From Straminergon stramineum (taxonomy: Eukaryota; Streptophyta; Bryopsida; Hypnales; Calliergonaceae): a DNA stretch of 64,000 bases. Under the pieces are notes generated by a model, which made no database searches, was not told the origin of the DNA, and saw nothing but the letters and a program-made list of their open reading frames with translations. Location: contig OY987265.1 of the NCBI GenBank assembly GCA_963920665.1, positions 39,375,001 to 39,439,000 on the forward strand, given 5' to 3'. Position 1 is the stretch's first letter. Every line of letters begins with the position of its first letter. The position numbers and the translations under genes are program-made. Shown here in pieces: positions 60,112 through 64,000 of this stretch.

Positions 60112-62029
60112 TTAGCTGCTGTGAGGTCTCTCGGATTCCTGGGACTGGGATCTACTCACGATAGCTGGCACAATGGAAACAAGGCCAATCAAAAAGAGAG
60201 CAGCTACAGTCTTGACGTCATACAGCTCGTTAAAACTCCCAAGGGTGTTCAGGGCGAGACCAGCCTGCCATATCCACATCAGCAGAAATATCAAACGGTG
60301 GCTCAATGTAATTGCGCCTCCAAAAAGAGTGCCAACATGCAAAGTAAGTAAGTTTTTCCAGCCCAAGCAATATTATATGAGATGAATAAGAAAGGAGTAT
60401 TGTCAACCCTATTTGCCAACCATGATATAGCTAACTATCATCGTCATATATGGTGGAGGCTTCCCGAAAGCAAGTCTCTAAGACTGGTGGAAATTGCACT
60501 TGGGAAAGACTAAAACTTCAACAAAACAAAATAGAGAGTGCCTTCTGTTGAGAAAACATAGTCCACAAATACCCACCCAATTAGCTACTAGAAAAAGAGT
60601 TCATAGAACTAATCTTAGGGTTATTTCTTTTGCAAATAAATACTGATGATTGAACAAAAAAGTACACCACAGTTCTCAAGTCTTGAAAATCGAGTAGGGG
60701 AGACTTACTCGGACAGTCACAAACGTAGCAGGCACCAAACCAATTATAGTAGCCATGAGAAAGGTGGGGTAGGGGATATCTACAATTGGAGAGCAAACGT
60801 TGATAAAAGTATTCGGCAACGTTGGTGTGACTCTCAAAAACAGCATGTAGTTGAATAAATAATTCCTCCGCTTGGCAACCTGCACACATAAAATCGTCAT
60901 CATCACTCATATCAGGAACCTCACCATAGATGCTCATGACACTTTGAAAGACAAGCATTGCAATCATAAATCGGAGACGACTTAAACCCACTTCCATGGG
61001 AAATTTCCGTAGCAAAGATATAGCATGTGCCAAATACAAATATGTAGCGAGCTGTGTGACATTCAAAAATCCGATAGAAGTTTAACACGGGAGTGATTAT
61101 GCAAGGACTGTGAACGCATACTAGAAGTGTTCATCTGCAAACAGCATTATGGTATTTCCAAGCATTGCATATTCATCAGCTGGTCACATCACATCAAACC
61201 GATATTAGGTTAGGGAAACCAAGACTAACCTCTTGGGTGAAAAACCGCAGTTTGTCGGGCCACAGCCACATTGCAAGGGGACGACCAATGAGTTTGGATA
61301 AAAAATAGCAACAAGAAGCTCCAGCCGTAGCTGTAAAGATCACCAACACCATACCCTGGGCTACACCAAACAAAGAGCCCGCCAGCAGTGACATTACGAT
61401 CGTTCCGGGGATCATAAAAGTCTGCATAAATATGTAGGTCGTGCAGAAGCCGAGCAATACTTGTGGTTTATAGTCGTCTGTGTATTTTGAGACATATTCC
61501 CTGCAGACGTCAACATACGTAGATGAGACACTTCGTAAAAGTGGAGTCAAAATTAAACGATTATCAAAGCCTCTGAAAACCTAATCGATTTCAAAAGACA
61601 GTATTTTGAGAACGAATGCGCTCTACAAAAAATTAATCAAAACGGAAGATATCAGGACCACATATAAGGGTACCTCGTGAAAGAAAAAGAACGTGAGAGT
61701 CGACTCAATTAGGAAGAGTCGACTTACGTCAATATGCGCAACTCTGAAACTGTGCGAGGAAGCTTGAGGAATTTATGATCAACACTCGGCATGGTGATGT
61801 ATATGCACAAGAGCGCAATTGAGAACATCCCGAAGATGCCGAGCACGACAATCAATTCGAATGTCGACAAAGGCAACCGCGACACTCGCCTTAAACCCTC
61901 GCCACCGTGACGCAAAATTTGCTCATCCCGACTAGGACTAGGCTTCGCCATGTCGTCCATCGGAATTCCACTCTTCTGCACAGCAACAAGAGTGGCAAGA
62001 GGGAAGGGACTAGCGGCCCCGGGCTTCAT
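60112..62029 (-). CDS. VTT-domain (SNARE-associated Golgi/TMEM41-like) membrane protein
   Basis: Exons 62,029-61,728, 61,500-61,230, 60,879-60,709 and 60,264-60,112 join in phase (2, 0, 0) to 298 residues. A basic/polar N-terminus is followed by a membrane segment (FELIVVLGIFGMFSIALLCI), then the conserved VTT core: TFMIPGTIVMSLLAGSLFG, TAGASCCYFLSKLIGRP, WPDKLRFF, VAKRRNYLFNYMLFLR, TPTLPNTFINVCSPIVD and a last membrane segment after NELYDVKTV. This matches the plant TMEM41-type branch of the family; relatives work in the ER/Golgi in lipid scrambling, vesicle traffic and autophagy. A CGACAG acceptor one base before the ATG shows an intron in the 5' leader. No defects seen. Confidence 0.93.
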
Positions 62030-62660
62030 TCTGTCGAAAAAAATTAGAACAATTAGAAAAAAAAAATCAATACTGATCCCTTCAAAAATCCCATGAAATT
62101 CAAAAATCCACCTAAACCAAAATCACGAAATCCTCAAGCTCAAAACACAAACAAGGAGGTGCGTGCAACTTACGCCTCTTCAACCGCGCACGCGCACGGC
62201 TTCCGCGTTGTCGTCGCGAGCTAATCCGCAATGCAGCGCGATATTCCCGAAGCTCCCCTAACGACATGCTCAATGCGACATCGCGGCTATGGAGTTCGCA
62301 AAAGTGACAAAAGACAGGGACAGGCACACGGACAAGCTAAAGGACAGCGACAGGAACAAGTAGAGCGAAAAGAAGAGCGGCGGCGAAACCGAGTCGTAAA
62401 GCGAAAACGCTAAGAATTGACAGCGCGATAGCGAGATGGAGAAAAACGGCGCCACAAACGCGGACAACGAAGCCACGTAAAAACAGAGCGACAACAAACA
62501 CGGCGAGAGCGCCAAGGAAAAGGGAGAAAGAGAAAGAGTCGACAAAAGCGAAAGCGTAGGCGACGACGACACAGACATGCGATCCCTTGTACTCTTCCAA
62601 ATCGGCTTGCTTCTTCCAAGCGCTCCAATCTCTCGATCCAACACGCTTCCTGCTGGCCCT
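62030..62660 (-). other. 5' leader, leader intron and promoter side of the VTT gene
   Basis: The acceptor is at 62,031 and a candidate donor (GAGGC followed by GTAAGTTGC) at about 62,175, giving a leader intron of about 140 bp. The upstream stretch is purine-rich on the plus strand with several open frames on both strands of low-complexity composition, not counted as genes. Confidence 0.5.
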
Positions 62661-62713
62661 AAGTAAGTTAATCAATCCCTAAGAAGCGCTCTCGGATCTA
62701 AACTCTATAGCGA

Positions 62714-63214
62714 ATGAAAAATTGTGAGCTACAATTAAAATTAGAAAAAGGAATTGGAGCCACGGCTGAGTCTGCATTGTCCGAAGACGCGGACAAGGGA
62801 CGCAGGGACGGAGTGGCGAGTGCTAGCCCGCCCTTCCTTTTGGTGGTAGAGCGTCACCAGCTGCGAGCTAGAGAGCTCGTTGCGCTTGAAAAAGCCAAAA
62901 GGTACCCCATTTCGGATGCCGCTGCTGCGACTCCCACTCCAGGCACTCCACTCGAGGCTCTAGAGGGAGTCAGAGTTTGGAAGAGTCACACTGTTCATAG
63001 TCAGGACTTTTTTTTTTACTTTTTGAGAAAGTGCTGGGATGGCGGTCACTTAAAATTTGGTCACCTGTATATTTTTTCATTCATCCATCCATCTTCAGAA
63101 TCAAAAAGTGACAATTTTCCATTATATTCATGCATTTTTTCATCCAAATTCGGGCAACATTTCATTTATAGAAATGGAAAGTTTAAGGCCAAAAAAACTA
63201 CTTTTATCGAGTGA
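62714..63214 (+). CDS. Possible small gene, unknown
   Basis: An ATG-started frame of 166 codons divergent from the VTT gene. Its first about 90 codons lie in GC-richer DNA and have an ordinary composition (ERHQLRARELVALEKAKRYP); the rest runs into AT-rich repeat sequence and is unlikely to be coding. No domain recognised. It may be the first exon of a gene or chance. Confidence 0.25.
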   Translation: MKNCELQLKLEKGIGATAESALSEDADKGRRDGVASASPPFLLVVERHQLRARELVALEKAKRYPISDAAAATPTPGTPLEALEGVRVWKSHTVHSQDFFFYFLRKCWDGGHLKFGHLYIFSFIHPSSESKSDNFPLYSCIFSSKFGQHFIYRNGKFKAKKTTFIE

Positions 63215-63600
63215 AAAGTATCGGAGAGTTTTGTTTTCAATTGGTACAATCTAGCTTCATAGTATCCCCCTCGAAAGAGTTGGTTCATATCAAAGCTAGA
63301 GACTACTATAGATGAAGAGGAAGAACCAATGAAGACCTTCATTTTTTTTCATTCATCCATCTTTAGTTCAGAAAATATTTTTTTCATTCATTCATGCATT
63401 TTTTCATCCAAATTTGGGCAACATTTTAATTATAGAAATGGAAATTTTGGGGCAAAAAAAGACTACTTTTTATCAAGGGAAAAGTACAATAGAAATTTAT
63501 TGTCAATTGGTACAATCTAACTTCATGGTGGGCCTCCCTCAAAGGGTTGGTTCATATAAAAGCTAGAGACTACTACTATAGTTGAAGTCAATCTACATCG
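63055..63600 (+). repeat. Tandem duplication, unit ~270 bp
   Basis: Two diverged copies (about 63,060-63,320 and 63,330-63,590). Shared landmarks: TTCATTCATCCATC, TCATCCAAATT-GGGCAACATTT, ATAGAAATGGAAA, CAATTGGTACAATCTA and GGTTCATAT-AAAGCTAGAGAC. Confidence 0.75.
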
Positions 63601-64000
63601 ATGAACTACTTAGTATGCAAATATAACCACATCATTTGTTCAAAAGTGTAAAAGTTTTCTAAAACTAGTAACACACCGTCTCCAAAACTTCAAAGTTAGT
63701 CTTCCCTTAGATAGTAAAAAATTCACTCAATAAAACTATATCCTAAAATAAGTTTTTTTCGTACATTAATTAAATTAAGGCTAGTGGGAGGGTCCATCCA
63801 TCCATCTATCTAAGAGCCAAAACTACCAATACTTATATGAGAGTGGAATTGCAATAATAGGTTGAGATACCTTTATTGGATATTTAACAATTACATTATG
63901 TTCATTTGCTTGAAATAGATTTTCTTAGAAAAATACTTTTTTTAACAATTTTTTTTGGCACAAAATGAAACGGGCTTCATTTGGATCTATGTTTATTTAA
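63601..64000. other. AT-rich intergenic DNA
   Basis: Nothing recognised apart from a TCCATCCATCCATC microsatellite-like stretch near 63,792. Confidence 0.6.

Noticed and set aside
62337..62675. ORFs upstream of the VTT gene on both strands
   Set aside because: Purine-rich low-complexity leader or promoter sequence; several frames are open at once and none has a domain.
1..64000. CRISPR arrays, bacterial operons, tRNA or rRNA genes
   Set aside because: No regularly spaced direct repeats, no tRNA cloverleaf and no rRNA-like stretch were seen; the gene structure is that of a plant nuclear genome.

Overview
The window is nuclear DNA of a land plant. The evidence is intron-bearing genes with GT-AG junctions, a trihelix (Myb/SANT-like) regulator family, a cytosolic ribosomal protein L7 gene with a telobox-type promoter motif, a Copia element with a Met-tRNA primer site, and a chromodomain-bearing Gypsy element. 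The very AT-rich intergenic DNA and the retained short introns would suit a bryophyte or other seedless plant, but the species cannot be fixed from sequence alone.

Layout. 1-3.2 kb: AT-rich intergenic DNA. 3.2-8.2 kb: copy A (minus strand) of a trihelix-protein gene unit, with a 3' fragment of a further copy and a small TA-flanked MITE beside it. 9.4-11.5 kb: a four-exon minus-strand gene for a coiled-coil protein with a hydrophobic C-terminus. 12.2-22.5 kb: AT-rich DNA holding degenerate dispersed repeats and a cluster of small unknown ORFs at 18.1-18.6 kb. 22,575-33,654: a Copia retrotransposon split by a Gypsy chromovirus (26,600-32,016) on the opposite strand. The Copia carries an antisense ORF with an RNase H1 N-terminal type (Cauli_VI) domain. 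33.7-35.6 kb: AT-rich. 36.1-36.9 kb: an RCC1-repeat pseudogene (minus). 37.05-41.5 kb: trihelix copy B (plus). 41.5-46.8 kb: repeats colinear with 15.0-19.05 kb. 46.83-50.98 kb: trihelix copy C (plus). 51-56 kb: AT-rich DNA with a PIF/Harbinger-like element (53,721-54,580) and a second copy of the MITE. 56,258-57,909: RPL7. 60,112-62,029: a TMEM41-like VTT-domain membrane protein gene (minus). 62.7-64 kb: a possible small gene and a tandem repeat.

The best-supported functional genes are RPL7 and the VTT gene; in both, every exon phase adds up. The three trihelix copies share exon boundaries and phases over six exons. A and C give continuous reading frames of 386 and 435 codons from the first ATG of the shared frame, even though they differ by indels in exons 5 and 6 that cancel out; B stops early in exon 6. 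The Copia stop codons and LTR differences all look like C-to-T or G-to-A changes, as expected for methylated, silenced DNA.
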